Source: Topomyia yanbarensis (lineage: Eukaryota > Arthropoda > Insecta > Diptera > Culicidae). Taken from it: a stretch of DNA of 64,000 nucleotides. The notes below the pieces were generated by a model. That model was not told the DNA's origin. It was given only the letters and a program-made list of their open reading frames with translations, and searched no databases. Within the stretch, counting starts at the first letter, position 1. The number at the start of each line of letters is the position of its first letter. Where the stretch lies: contig NC_080671.1 in the NCBI RefSeq assembly GCF_030247195.1, positions 12,601,343 to 12,665,342 of the forward strand, in the 5' to 3' direction. This document shows, piece by piece, positions 1 through 10,319 of the stretch. The position numbers and the translations under genes were made by a program.

Positions 1-751
1 GCACTTTCAATTTTAATTGGTTAGCCGTTTAGGTGCTGATTCCCTGAGCCATTCAGCTGATGTTTCCGTGAGTCATTGAGCTCCCGGCCTTATCACGATC
101 CGCTTGGATAGTGCTCAATGGTGAACTCATCCTACTCCGACCGATAGTTCCCCGACGGAGGAATTTCCCCCGACACCGATACCCGCTTTCTTGCACCATT
201 CAGCTCCTAGCTTTACCGCTTATCCTACTCCGACTGAGAGTTCCCCGACAACGGAATTTCTTTCGTTACCGGTGTTTGTTTCGTGAGCCAATTAGCTCCC
301 CTTTTCGTCACGATTCTGTCGGGTAGTCCACGGCTCCGAATCTACCCTATCGTGAATTCCCCGGCGGTAGACCGCTCCCGATACCCATGTACGTTTCTGT
401 GAGCCATTTAGCTCCCCGCTTCGTCTACTCGGTGTAGTCCCCGGCGGTGGACCTAGCCTACTCAACGGCCAGCCAGCAGGTGCTGAGGTCCATCCAGCGA
501 TTCCGGGTGGAGCGTAACTTCCGGTTCACTGGCGCCCAACGACCCACTTCTGGCTATTCGACGCGGTCTACTCGGTCTAATCCCCGGCTGTCGATGACGT
601 CCGGTTCGCTGGCGCCCCGACGACCCGAGCCCGGTGCTACATCGCGTACTACTCAACTGGTCCCCGGCGGTGGACCCAGTCTACACCGTCGGTGAGTTTC
701 TCGGTGGCGGAATTTCTCCCGAAACCCTATTTGTGGTTCCACTGCGGCGTT
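1..751 (-). repeat. 3' UTR of the R1-clade element, built of reiterated GC-rich motifs
   Basis: Downstream of the ORF2 stop. The same short phrases recur on the + strand: GTCCCCGGCGGTGGACC, CCTACTCCGACGGAGAGTTC, GTGAGCCATTTAGCTCCCC, in variant form about every 60-110 bases. The same phrases fill the 3' end of the second copy (39958-41402), and their complement lies at 31830-32300, so this is a family trait. It is much more GC-rich than the surrounding DNA. Small ORFs here are by-products. Confidence 0.75.
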
Positions 752-3171
752 CTAACCAATGTCGTTACTTTGTTGGTCCCTTCGCCACTTCCTCTTCAGC
801 TCAGAGAGTATACTCGTAACCACTCTGTTGACAGCGTACCAGATACGCTCGTCGCGGCACATCTCTTCGACGTTATTGTCCACTGTCACACCAGGCATAC
901 CCCTTCGGACTTCCTCGAATCTAGGGCATTCGAAGACTACATGTTCCGGCGTCTCTTGCACGTTCACACACTCCGGGCAAAGGGGTGACGAAGCGTGTCC
1001 AAACCGATGCAGGTACTTCCGGAAGCATCCGTGCCCTGACAAAAACTGCGTCAAATGGAAGTTCACCTCTCCATGTTTTCTATGTACCCAAGCACACACA
1101 TTTGGGATGAGTCGATGGGTCCACCTTCCTTTCTCCGCGTTGTCCCACTCTTGCTGCCACTTAGCCAACGACTCAGACCAGTCTCCTTGCATTACATTCA
1201 TTTCTCCGCTGGTAGCATACCACGTCCTCAGTCAGAGTGATGCAGATGGTAATCATCCCGGCAATTACACATACCGCCTCCGACGATATCGTTCTATTCG
1301 CACTCGCGACACGAACAGCCATTAGGCGAAACGTGCTTGTCAACTTCGTCCGGTTCCGCTTTGAGTTCAGCTCAGCAGCCCAGGCCGGTACTCCATACCT
1401 CAGTATTGAGGATGAGACACCCGCCAGGAGACGTCTCGTGCTCTCTTGCTACTCCGTGATTCGGCATGATCCTTGCCAATGCGTTAGTTGTCCTCGCAGC
1501 CTTCTCACATACATAATCGACAAGGCTGTTGTAATTTAACCGATCGTCGACCATCACACCCAGGTGATTCAGCGCACGCATCGATGGGATAAACTGTCCC
1601 CCTACGCTGATCTCGACATGCTGGATTTTTTTTTACAGTTGCTGACCAGCACTACCTCAGTCTTGTGATGAGCCAGCTGCAACTTGTCTTCAGCCATCCA
1701 GGTTTTCACGATGTCTATTGTCTCTGCCGTCAACACCTCCACCTCCTCAAGGGTCTCGCCGGTTATCGGCAGGACAGCATCATCTGCAAAACCGACGATC
1801 TCAACTCCTCTGGGCAGTTCCAGTGTTAACACTCCGTTGTACATTATATTTCAGAGCGTTGGGCCGAGTATGGAGCCCTGAGGTACTCCCGCCGTGACCC
1901 TAATCGACCTCTTCCCGATGTTCGTTTCGTCGGTTCTGGAAGTAACTTTCCAGAATCTTGTACAGATAGTCCGGAACCCGCATTCTGTGCAGCGCTGCGG
2001 CAATGGCCCCCCAGCTAGCACTGTTGAACGCGTTCTTCACGTCGATCGTAACCACGGCGCAATAGCGGTTTCCCCTTCTCTTTTGCTTCGACGCTTTCTC
2101 CGCGCCCTCGATGACTGTGCGGATGGCGTCCACCGTCGATATCCCTTTCCGGAACCCGAGCTGCCTCTGCGATAGTCCGTTCTCACTTTCAGCGTAGGTC
2201 GTCAGCCTGTTGAGGATGACGCTTTCCAGAAGTTCACCAAGAGTATCCAGCAGGCATATAGACCGATACGATGCTGGATCTCCTGGTGGTTTCCCTGGTT
2301 TTGGCAGCAATACCAGCTTCTGGATCTTCAATATATCCGGGAAGTAGCCTTCGTCCAGGCATTTCTGTAGGACTATCCTGAACATCTCCGGAAACGCCAG
2401 AATCGCAGTCTTCAGTGCCACGTGGGAGATATCATCCGGCGCGGGAGCTTTCTTAGCTTTTAGCCCTTTTGCCACAATAAGGAGCTCGTCGTTTCCACTT
2501 GATTGTCACCAGCATTTTCACCGTCTGCATCAACGTACGGTGTAGGCGGCCATACGGTTAAGTCGTGCTTCGGGAAAAGACACGATATGCATTGCTCCAG
2601 GGGTTAACGTCTACTTCTCTGTACAGCTCCTTGTAGCAGGTGGACTTGCTTAGCACTATCTCGCGTTTGAAATCAGCCCTGGCCGCTCGGAATGTTACTT
2701 TACACTCTTCTCTGACCGTCTCTGATCTTGCTCTTTGAACGCGTCTTCTGGCTTTTAGACAGGCAGCCCGGAGGATGCTGAGCCTTTCGTTCCACCAGTA
2801 CGCCGGTAGTTCCTCGGCTCCATTTTCCTCGGCATTGTTACATCGCATGCCCTCGCTACTGTGTTCGACAGCTCATCTGCGCTCGGAATTGGAGTGACGC
2901 TGTCAGCACGAAATGCTTCCACAAAAAGGTCCTTGTCGAAGTCCTTTATTTTCCACTTCCGCTCGCCAGTCCTCACTCTCCGCGTTATAGTACAATTTCG
3001 CCGACCAATGGTGTAGTGGATAGCCTGGTGGTCGCTATGGGTATACTGCTCACTAACTCGCCAATTCATGTTATCCATCAGCGACGCGCTGCAGAATGCT
3101 ACGTCTATGATGGATTCCCGGCCGTCTTTGCGGAATGTGCTAGCGGCCCCTTTTCTCAGCATTTTCTGCAC
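752..3171 (-). pseudogene. R1-clade ORF2 (endonuclease/reverse transcriptase), frameshifted and deleted
   Basis: Reading right to left: the C-terminal part of an apurinic-like endonuclease (ESIIDVAFCS, then HSDHQAIHY, the SDH active-site motif, about 3130-3010), a linker rich in Arg, reverse transcriptase (KKAPAPDDIS, LLPKPGKPPGDPASYR, QLGFRKGISTVDAI, VTIDVKNAFNSASW, about 2475-1900), the catalytic GFADD (about 1800), thumb, and a C-terminal CPEC..H..C finger (C-X2-C-X8-H-X4-C, about 1005-935). Frame breaks lie near 2480-2560, 1845-1900, 1600 and 1200-1370. The N-terminal half of the endonuclease is missing. It would have nicked the target and copied the element RNA in the nucleus. Not functional. 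Confidence 0.88.
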
Positions 3172-3880
3172 AATGCAGACCTGTCCTGGCCCTTGCAGTT
3201 CCTCGCCAGGTGTCCGAGGTCAAAGCATCTGAAGCATCGCTCCATCTGCTTGGAAACTCGCGGAGTGACTGTCAGCGAACACACCGACCGTCCTACTTTT
3301 ATCTTGCCGGTCTCCGCCAGCTTGCTGGCAGCGGCCTCCAGTAGTTGAATCGCCGCCGTTTGCGTTCCTCCATACAATTTCCAAATCCGGATCGTCGCTG
3401 GTACATCCAGTTTGCATTGCTCAATCAGTGCATGCTTCAGTTCTTCGATGGTCGTTATCTAGATCCTTGCACTCGACTACGGCTTCCTGCGACAGGGCTA
3501 TAACCTTCGCTTCGCATCCCAAGGATTTAGCAACGAGCTCGCGGTAGGTCGAGCTGTTGACGGAAGGATCCTTCTTCAGCTCGAAGGTCATCTCGCCCTT
3601 CTGTGTGCGCCTCGTTCTAACGACGTTCTCTCCCAACTCCTTCAGCTCTGGGTCCTCTCTCACTTTCTTGAGAAGAGCGGAGTAGGACTTCGTATCGTTC
3701 GCTTCGACGATCAGTGCATCTCCTTTTGGCGCGTTCTGACAGGCCGAAGGTTTTCCTTCCTTCTTCTTCTCCCTTTTTGCTCTTCCTTCTTCCTCTGCTG
3801 TTTGCCGTGCTTCTCCTTCCGACCTACAACGGTACTCCAGCTTTCTCCCTGTTGGGTGTCGTTTTTTTCTTCCGCAACAG
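3156..3880 (-). pseudogene. R1-clade ORF1 (gag-like, zinc knuckle), truncated at both ends
   Basis: ORF1 of R1-type elements encodes a nucleic-acid-binding gag-like protein that packages element RNA. Here a Lys/Glu-rich N-terminal part (RAKREKKKEGK), then a domain with GEMTFELKK and LGCEAKVIAL, a frameshift near 3425-3440, and a zinc knuckle CFRCFDLGHLARNC (C-X2-C-X4-H-X4-C, about 3240-3200). A second knuckle begins as CRKC and breaks off at a TGA, where the sequence jumps into the endonuclease of ORF2. The start is gone: translation to the right runs into the (ACAT)n microsatellite, giving a spurious YIHT repeat. Confidence 0.82.
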
Positions 3881-3881
3881 C

Positions 3882-3946
3882 GTATGTATGTGTATGTATG
3901 TATGTATGTATGTATGTATGTATGTATGTATGTATGGATGTATGTG
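3882..3946. repeat. (TGTA)n microsatellite, i.e. (ACAT)n on the minus strand
   Basis: About 15 copies of TGTA/TATG with a few interruptions, between the truncated 5' end of the R1-clade element and the right half of repeat family X. An uninterrupted relative at 20485-20500 has only a short TG/TA tract here, so the tract is an expansion inside a dispersed repeat. Confidence 0.95.
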
Positions 3947-4175
3947 ACCAAAAATATGCACATCGGTTACTCGGAGATGGCTAAACCGATTTCATCAAAC
4001 TTAGTCTCAAATGAAAGGTACAACGTTCCCATAGGCTGCTATTGAATTTCATTAAATTCTGAGTTACGGGTTTAAGAGTACGGACACACAGCAAATTCAC
4101 ATTTTTGCCTTTCTCCTATAGAAAAGTTATGCAATCACTCTGAACATCGTCAGCTTAATCCCGGCCAAATTTTTT
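3947..4175 (+). repeat. Repeat family X, right half
   Basis: Starts just after the microsatellite with a segment reading ..CACATCGGTTACTCGGAGATGG.., then ..CCCATAGGCTGCTATTGAAT.. and ..GAGTTACGGG... The same order of phrases occurs at 41404-41610 (+) and, reverse-complemented, at 20290-20580. It ends with a LINE-tail-like TTTTTGCCTTTCTCCTATAG. Non-coding; origin (SINE or LINE 3' end) not determined. Confidence 0.7.
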
Positions 4176-5084
4176 TTGACTTGCATAGGGTGTTTAAATA
4201 CAAACAGGGTCGTAGTTAGGGGGATACGGTGAGCCCCCCTCCCCCACATCACTCACCACCCTTCCCTAAACCGCCCTTCCCTCATCAAGTACCCCCCTTA
4301 CGCGAATAAAATTTTCTAATTCCTCTAGAATAAATTTTCAGGGTGGGTCTGAAAAACCAGTGCAAAATTTGGTTTGAAATGATTTTGAGTTGAGAAACTG
4401 ATTTAAAATTTCTTAACAAGTTGAAAATTTTTGGCGGGGTCCAAATCTCCGAAACCTCCTCCTGGATTCGCCGCTGGTTTCAAGTGTTTCAGCGTCGACA
4501 TATAGCGACTCAACTTCGTAGCTGTCGATTCATGGTACGTATGTGTAAATCGCACTGAATATTTAATAGACATTTCCACCATTATATTAAACATAACCAG
4601 CAATGGAATCGTAGTTTGGATAAATGAGAAAGGCACAATTGCACCACTAGGTGGATTAAAACGGTTTTTGTGAACGTATCTGTTAATATGGAAGTTATTG
4701 TAGTTTTTTTTCAACTAACAATAAAAGTACAAAAGCTAAATAAGTTATGATAACCAAAATAAATCAAATCTAACAAATGTACATAACAGAAGTCATGCTA
4801 AATTAAAAAGTAGCTCTAAGATACCCCCGATTCAAATAATAGAAGGTAAAGAACGATATAACATATAGACAACACCATTTACCTTCCGCATATTGTAACT
4901 GGTTTGGCAGCTGCGATTTTCTTATTCTACACAAAAACTTACTCTTCATTGCACCATGAAAATAATTATCTCTAACCGAAACGGATACAAATATTTCCAT
5001 ATAGTTGAATAGGGAGAATCTCAGAAGTCTTTTCCGGTTGACGTTGCATTTTCTATTTACCGACAAAGACGAAAACAGCCATAG
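4176..5084. other. AT-rich DNA with a LINE-tail-like repeat; no gene recognised
   Basis: No credible coding region. Bases 4556-4680 contain a repeat ending in a CCACCTAGTGGTGCAATT-type tail. Its reverse-complement relative is at 19640-19745 (AATCCACCTAGTGGTGCAAT, then CTTTCTCATTTATCCAAAC). A C-rich stretch lies at 4225-4300. Confidence 0.6.
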
Positions 5085-5092
5085 ATGAATAT

Positions 5093-5767
5093 TAGACCGG
5101 CAACAATTTTGACTTTTTTTCGGAACACTGCTAATTCAAATGGTAATTGGATGCACAAATCATATGCAAAATATGAGCTTTTTCTGATAGCTCTAGTTCA
5201 CCTAAAAGAGGTTTGAAGTTTCTATAGTAATATATATGGAATCTCGGAAATAAAAACTTAAAATTAAATAGAAAATTCCACAGTAACTTTGCATACCTCA
5301 AAAATTTTAGCCACATAGCTTATTTTATATTGAACAGCTTTGTTGAAGGTTGTATATTGATTGAAGGTTTCTCGACAAAGTTATTTAACTTTGAAGACCA
5401 ACCGATTTTTTTTTTGAAATTGCCTATTCTAAGCATGTGCGAGAAAGAGAGGCAGCATATAATTTTATATGAGAATATCTTTTTACTGCAAAATCGGATC
5501 AATTTGCAGTCTTCGGCAATGTTGATCCTTACACCATCAGTGATATATCTGCAGATTGTGGGATACACAAGATGATACTGGCATTTTTTAATGAATTTAT
5601 TGTTTCTTTTGCCTATTTTTCATATATTTTACCATACAAACTTGAAAACTCTTGTGAGTGAACTAGAGTTTTCAGAAAAAGCTCATATTTGACATATGGT
5701 ATGTAAAGCCAATTCCCATTTGATTTAACAGTGTTCCAAAAAAAAAGTCAAAATTGTTGCCGGTCTA
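5093..5767. mobile_element. hAT-like MITE (675 bp) with 8-bp target site duplication
   Basis: Terminal inverted repeats begin TAGACCGGCAACAATTTTGA at 5093 and end with the complement at 5767; similarity extends inward for about 120 bp (to about 5210 and from about 5650). The element is flanked on both sides by ATGAATAT (5085-5092 and 5768-5775). An 8-bp duplication and a TIR starting TAG fit the hAT superfamily. No transposase is encoded, so it would have depended on a transposase from elsewhere. Confidence 0.88.
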
Positions 5768-5775
5768 ATGAATAT

Positions 5776-7536
5776 GCTGTTGCACATTTCTCTATTCATT
5801 GTTATGTTTTTTAACTGCATCAGCGTACAGTATTTACTTACTTAATACGGAATTGGACATTTTTTATCAGGACGATAATCCAAAGCGAAATTACAGCAAC
5901 CTTGCTTCTTACCTCATTTTAAAAATCTATTCTCAAATTGAGTTGAACAATTAATTGAAATTAATGAAAACGAATTTCCTATTGGCATTAGCATTAAAAT
6001 AAAAAGTCTCATCGACTACCTTAAATAAATAACCATCAGAAACCTGATGTAGTAATAATTCCAAGGCACTAATACAAATATGTAAGATGAAGGTCAACGC
6101 CTAGAGGAAGAGATGCAAACAAAACTACAATGTTTCAAGGTAGTTTTGTTATCCATTACTGTAATAAAACACGTCAATCATGAGCTTTCCCTTTCTACCA
6201 CTAGCTGATGCTTCGCTGTTAAATATGAAAGCTGCCGGAATACACACAAAGCTTCAAAGCACTTTTAATAGTGTCTTTTCCAGCCATGGAATGAATATGC
6301 AGATTCGTGTAAAGTGCGAGGGTGGCTCTTTCCAAAAATTGACTGGTTTCTTTATGTACAGATGAGCCCTCCACTGCTGCGTCTAAACTCTGGCACATTT
6401 TGATTTCATTTACTCAAGTAAGCTTTCCTATAAAATATGTCGCCGTCTCTGGTACGCCGAATCGATTTTCGTATTTGGCCTGGTACTCACTGTTTGCATT
6501 CACGTCGGGGCTTCCTACATTGCCCGACGATGACAATGCGGCTTGTGAATTCTCACCGGCTCGGTCTGGTTTTGGTATGGAGGGGACGTGCGAATCGCGG
6601 CAACCGGCTATCCTCATTTCGCTTTCGCACATGTAGAACAAGTGAAAGCTAGCCAGCCAACCGAAGCCGACGAGCGCAAAGTGGACCAAGTCAAGTCGAA
6701 CCGTTTTTCTTTCCAATGCTGGCTGGCGTCATGATAACGGATAAACGGTCGGAATGTTTGGCACCGAAAAGCTTGCTACGTATATAGTATTGCCCGCAAA
6801 GCTCCAGTTGTGACCCAAGGAAGACGGGATATATACACACAAGCGGACACAAACGTTTCTTCTCTTTTCAGCTACTGCGGCTGGAATTCAAAGGATTTTC
6901 CACCATTCGAACATTCCTTCAAGCATGCATGCACAGTGAGTGAGGTCAGACATTTTGCTCACGTCCCGACAATGACGACGCCGACGTTGGCGTCAACGAA
7001 AAAAAAACGTATGACCAGTGAATCCGACCTATCTGCTATGGGCCATGGATTCGCTGAATTTTGTTATCTGCAGTAGTGAAAATCGACTTTTTGGGTGAAG
7101 TTAGACCAAACTGGTCCGATGACCACGTCCCACGGATCCGAAATACGGGCGAAGGCCCAAGTTTATGTTATTTATGGGTTCGGCGCGCCAATTTGGAAGT
7201 GGCAGCTTTTATTGCATCATCGCTGTCATGTTTGGCGAATGAAACGAGGCATGTCGCTGGGACTATATAACGGTAGGGGGGTTTCTAGGCGAGAAGTGCT
7301 AAATTAAGAGGAAGCCGTTTAGTTAATTAGTGAAAGCGATATCTCTTGGACGTCAATATAAGAATATTTTGTTCAAAATTTGTCAAAAATATGTTACGAA
7401 TCCGAAAATCATATTGCAAAATTTAAAACATCAATGTGGACTCCCATCGAAAGCTAGAATATTTCGGGTTCTAAAGATTCCGAAGTTTTGAAAACATGGT
7501 TCGGTAATTCTGCCTGGCCATTTGGTGTCACATGGA
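5776..7536. other. Intergenic; no gene recognised
   Basis: AT-rich to about 6400, then a more balanced, apparently single-copy stretch at 6400-7300. ORFs here are short, overlap on both strands and show no known motif. The 6400-7300 island could be regulatory; nothing in the sequence proves it. Confidence 0.4.
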
Positions 7537-8660
7537 TTTTTTTTAATCTAAAGATTTATTTGAAACGGCTCAATGCGTTAGCACAACTGAGCCGTGGGTC
7601 TTTCAATTTTTTGCAATAAGTAAAAATAAAAAAATTAGATGCTAAGAATGTCGGTCTTCCAGATCTTGTTGACGCAGTTTGCTGCTGCGTGTTGAGATCC
7701 TTTTCCTTGGCGGTGAAGCCGCTTGGGGGTCATTCAGTCTGCCATCTCTCGCGTTATCGTTCTCGTCCATGTCATCATCGGTACTGCTTTCTTGTTGTTC
7801 ACGATCAGAGGTTCTTATTTGTTTCTTGTTCTTACGGCTCGCTGTTGTAAATCCGTCTTCAACGGTATTTTCTTCTTTATTGGCGATGCTAGTTGTTGGT
7901 TCGTGAACGGTTGTCGTGGTCGTTGTACCTGCATTATTGGTTAATTGGATCGTTGTTTTTGGTTTATCTGAAGGTGTCGGTGGCTGCTTGTTAAAGTTGG
8001 CTGTAGTAGATGAGTGTTGACTAGTTGCTTCGGCACATGTTTCTCCGTAGTGGGCTGTATGGTTAGAATTGGCATGTTGGGGTTTGCCCGGGATATGTAA
8101 TTAGCGTTGTTTGCTTATAGGTGATTTGCATTCGATAGTCATGTAAGAAGGTATTGGTTTAGTCACTCGCTTCCTCACAATACGAACGCTGTTTGTAATG
8201 CCGGTGAAAAAATGTCTCCAGGTGTCATTCGTAATAGATTCTACTTCTCCATATTGCGACATGATTTGTTTGATGTAATCTTTCTTAGTGCGGGGGGCCA
8301 AATCATGGATACGCACGTCCACCATGTCGTTTTTCATATGCGGGATCTTGATTCTGGTGTTATTAAACTCAACCTCGTGTTGCATGTTGTTCTTTTCAAC
8401 GAAGTTTTCTGCTTGTGCTAAACTTCTAAACGTGATTAAAACACAGTTTTTAACGTGATGTAGCTGAATGTACGTAACTTCAGCGAGATTATGCTCCATT
8501 TTAACTTTAACTAATTGCTCCACTTCCTGAACTGTGGGTCTAACACGAGTTTTATTAAAGTTGATCGAAATCGTGTTATCCCGTAGCACGGGCACTTTTG
8601 TTTCATTTGGTAAACTCATTTCACTCCGCAGCCGGGGGCAACAATACAATATTGTTTGTG
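7537..8660 (-). mobile_element. ORF1-only (half-LINE-like) retroelement, copy 1
   Basis: Element read right to left: a gag-like ORF (8619 to 7642), then a short 3' region with a hairpin (ACGGCTCA / TGAGCCGT, 7566-7597) and an A-rich tail at about 7537-7545. Copies 2 (29.7-30.8 kb) and 3 (9.46-12.17 kb) share the ORF; copy 2 shares the hairpin too. No reverse transcriptase follows, so mobility would need another LINE's enzyme. The 5' boundary is not resolved. Confidence 0.7.
7642..8619 (-). pseudogene. Gag-like ORF1 with CCHC knuckle, one frameshift (copy 1)
   Basis: Starts at ATG 8619 (MSLPNETK, matching MSDNAKQK of copy 2) and reads about 173 residues to TAA at 8101. It then continues in another frame to TAG at 7642, about 326 residues if the frames are added. 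Shared motifs in order: EVEQLVKVKMEHN, VTYIQLHHVKN, IHDLAPRTKKD, QIMSQYGEVES, TKPIPSYMT, then TPTC.., where the shift destroys the zinc knuckle near 8060. The tail is rich in Thr/Gln and ends in an acidic STDDDMDEN stretch before RLNDPQ. The order folded domain, one CCHC, low-complexity tail fits a LINE ORF1 RNA-binding protein. Family-level function inferred. Confidence 0.78.
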
Positions 8661-9290
8661 CACTGATATGATATGGACTGCTTGTGCGATAGGCACCGAT
8701 CGGCTTGTAGGTAGAATTGACTGTTTTACTTGTGCGGGACGATTTTTAGATCTCGAGAAATCGCAATAGATGTTATGAGGTATTCACACAAAACTTTCAG
8801 AAAATGAGTTACAGGAAATGAATTCTTCCTCGTGACAAAATATGCACTGAAAAAGAGGCTGGGACCATTTTTAACAGTTATGTGTCCAACAAAAAAACAC
8901 CTTTAACGGGCCAACGTGGGTACCCGGGTACCCACAAATTGAAATGCTCATAACTATGGCTCCATTTAACCGATTTGGACACTTTTAGATGTGTTGGATT
9001 CAGGAACTCGTCCACTTGTTGATTCTATAAAATTGGACTGGATGAATAGATCTGGTTCTCGGTAACCTGGCGCAATGTTCCAGTACTAGGGAATGATTTG
9101 TAAATTTTAATAATGTCCTAGCAATTTAAGTATCAAAACTCTTCAAATTGTCTCGTAGTATGTTATTTATTGTTACGGGACCCTATGGCAATTTGAAAAT
9201 GGAATTGGAATGGAATAGCCACTCAGGGTCCCACGGGAACCTGCTCCGGAATGTCCGTTCCGGGGTCAAATCACTAAATGGTTCCAAAAC
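8661..9290. repeat. Dispersed repeat with a 20-bp perfect palindrome
   Basis: 8916-8935 is GTGGGTACCCGGGTACCCAC, its own reverse complement. The flanks are repeat-like (TTGAAATGCTCATAACTATG and onward), with further GC-rich pieces near 9220-9260. No coding region. Confidence 0.5.
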
Positions 9291-9294
9291 CACG

Positions 9295-9450
9295 AGATAC
9301 AGCGCACAGTGGCACGACTTAGAACAAAAGGTTCGTATAGGACGTTTTTATGTAATTTTGGTACGCTGAATTCGTTTTCGATATTAAAACATTTCAAAAA
9401 TGAACATTTACTATGCATTAGGGTGTCTCAAATTTTTTTTTCTAAATCAT
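9295..9450 (+). repeat. Repeat family Y, fragment
   Basis: Begins ACAGCGCACAGTGG and contains GTAATTTTGGTACGCTGAATTCG in variant form. The same two phrases in the same order occur at 63440-63610. Non-coding. Confidence 0.55.
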
Positions 9451-9459
9451 TTAAGCATT

Positions 9460-10319
9460 TTAAGCGTCGCCTGATAGAGCCTGAGGGTCATTCGGTCCGC
9501 TTCCTTGATTGTCACTTTCGTACATACTGTCATCACTGTTGCTGTCTTGGAAGTTGTTGATTTCTATGGTTTGTTCCTTCAGTTTGCGAATTTCGGTCGT
9601 TAAACCATCTTTCTCGTTTCCTGTCTTGTTGTTGGCGGAGCTATTTGTTGTTTCAGATGTGCGTACTGTAGTCGTAGATAATTTAGCATTCGTTGATGGT
9701 TCAACATGTGCTGGTAGTTAAACAATAATTTGTGAATTATTTGTTTTAGCTGTTTAGCGCAAGGTTTCGTATAGTTTACAGATTGTTTGCAGTACTGACC
9801 AGTGGGAGACTGATCATCATAAGTACACAGCGTGGTCTGAGCACAGATAGAGCCAGGTTGCAGGGTCACGAAGGAAAGCATTGACAATGGTGTTCGAGTG
9901 CTTAAGCCGCATTTCAAGCACTCGAACACCATTGTTAATGCCTGTGAAAATGTTCCTTCATTTATCATCTCTAAAGGAAAAAAGTTTTCCGTATTGCGAC
10001 ATGAACTGGCGAATGATGCTATCACGTGTATGCGGCGACAGATCACGTAATCGTACCTCGATTGCGTTATCCTCATAATACATGGAGATGTTGACTCTAC
10101 CATTGTCACTCTCAACATATGTTGTTGTCGCATATGTTGTTAACGGAAATAACTGTTCGGCTAAGAGATTACTTTTAAATCCTATCAGTACAATACGCCG
10201 CACATAGTGAAACTGAATAGAAATAACATCAGTGTACTTGAGGCACAATTTATCTTTCAGTAAGCGCTCCACTTCTCGTATGGGTGGTTAAACTTTGGAA
10301 CCACGAAAATTCACTATGG
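9460..10319 (-). pseudogene. Gag-like ORF1, C-terminal 4/5 (copy 3)
   Basis: Same family as copies 1 and 2 but more diverged. Reading leftward: VNFRGSKV, a stop, PPIREVERLLKDK, ISIQFHYVRRIVLIGF, VRLRDLSPHTRDS, FMSQYGKLFSF, then a 26-bp-arm palindrome at 9878-9941 that disrupts the frame. Next come a CCHC-like region (QYCKQSVNYTKPC) and a tail ending GPNDPQALSGDA with TAA at 9460. It lacks the 3' hairpin of the other two copies. The N-terminus is separated by the fold-back element at 10320-12118 and resumes at 12119-12168. Confidence 0.7.
9878..9941. repeat. 64-bp palindrome inside ORF1 copy 3
   Basis: Arms of 26 bp (9878-9903 and 9916-9941) with one mismatch and a 12-base loop. Both arms read GGTGTTCGAGTGCTT or its complement. 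A local inverted duplication of ORF1 sequence. Confidence 0.9.

Larger units (their letters stand above)
1..3881 (-). mobile_element. R1-clade (Waldo-like) non-LTR retrotransposon, degenerate, 3' end beyond window edge
   Basis: A target-primed retrotransposon running right to left. In its own 5'->3' order it has an ORF1 relic with a zinc knuckle (3880 to 3156), an ORF2 relic with endonuclease end, reverse transcriptase and C-terminal CCHC (3160 to 752), and a GC-rich 3' UTR (751 to 1 and beyond). The RT shows GFADD, and the order endonuclease-RT-CCHC without RNase H is that of the R1 clade. The 5' end is truncated and abuts an (ACAT)n tract at 3882-3946, which recalls Waldo, an R1 lineage known to insert in ACAY repeats. 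Several frameshifts, and an internal deletion near 3160 that joins ORF1 to mid-endonuclease, make it dead. Clade call firm, Waldo name an inference. Confidence 0.85.

Noticed and set aside
752..1325. Plus-strand frames of up to 188 codons
   Set aside because: Antisense to the R1 ORF2 C-terminus, which has the recognisable CCHC motif.
3882..3963. YIHT-repeat N-terminus of the 180-codon minus-strand frame
   Set aside because: It is translation of the (ACAT)n microsatellite into the truncated ORF1; not a protein repeat.
6414..6716. 100-codon minus-strand frame in a GC-balanced island
   Set aside because: Overlapped by frames on the other strand, no homology recognised; treated as chance or regulatory DNA.
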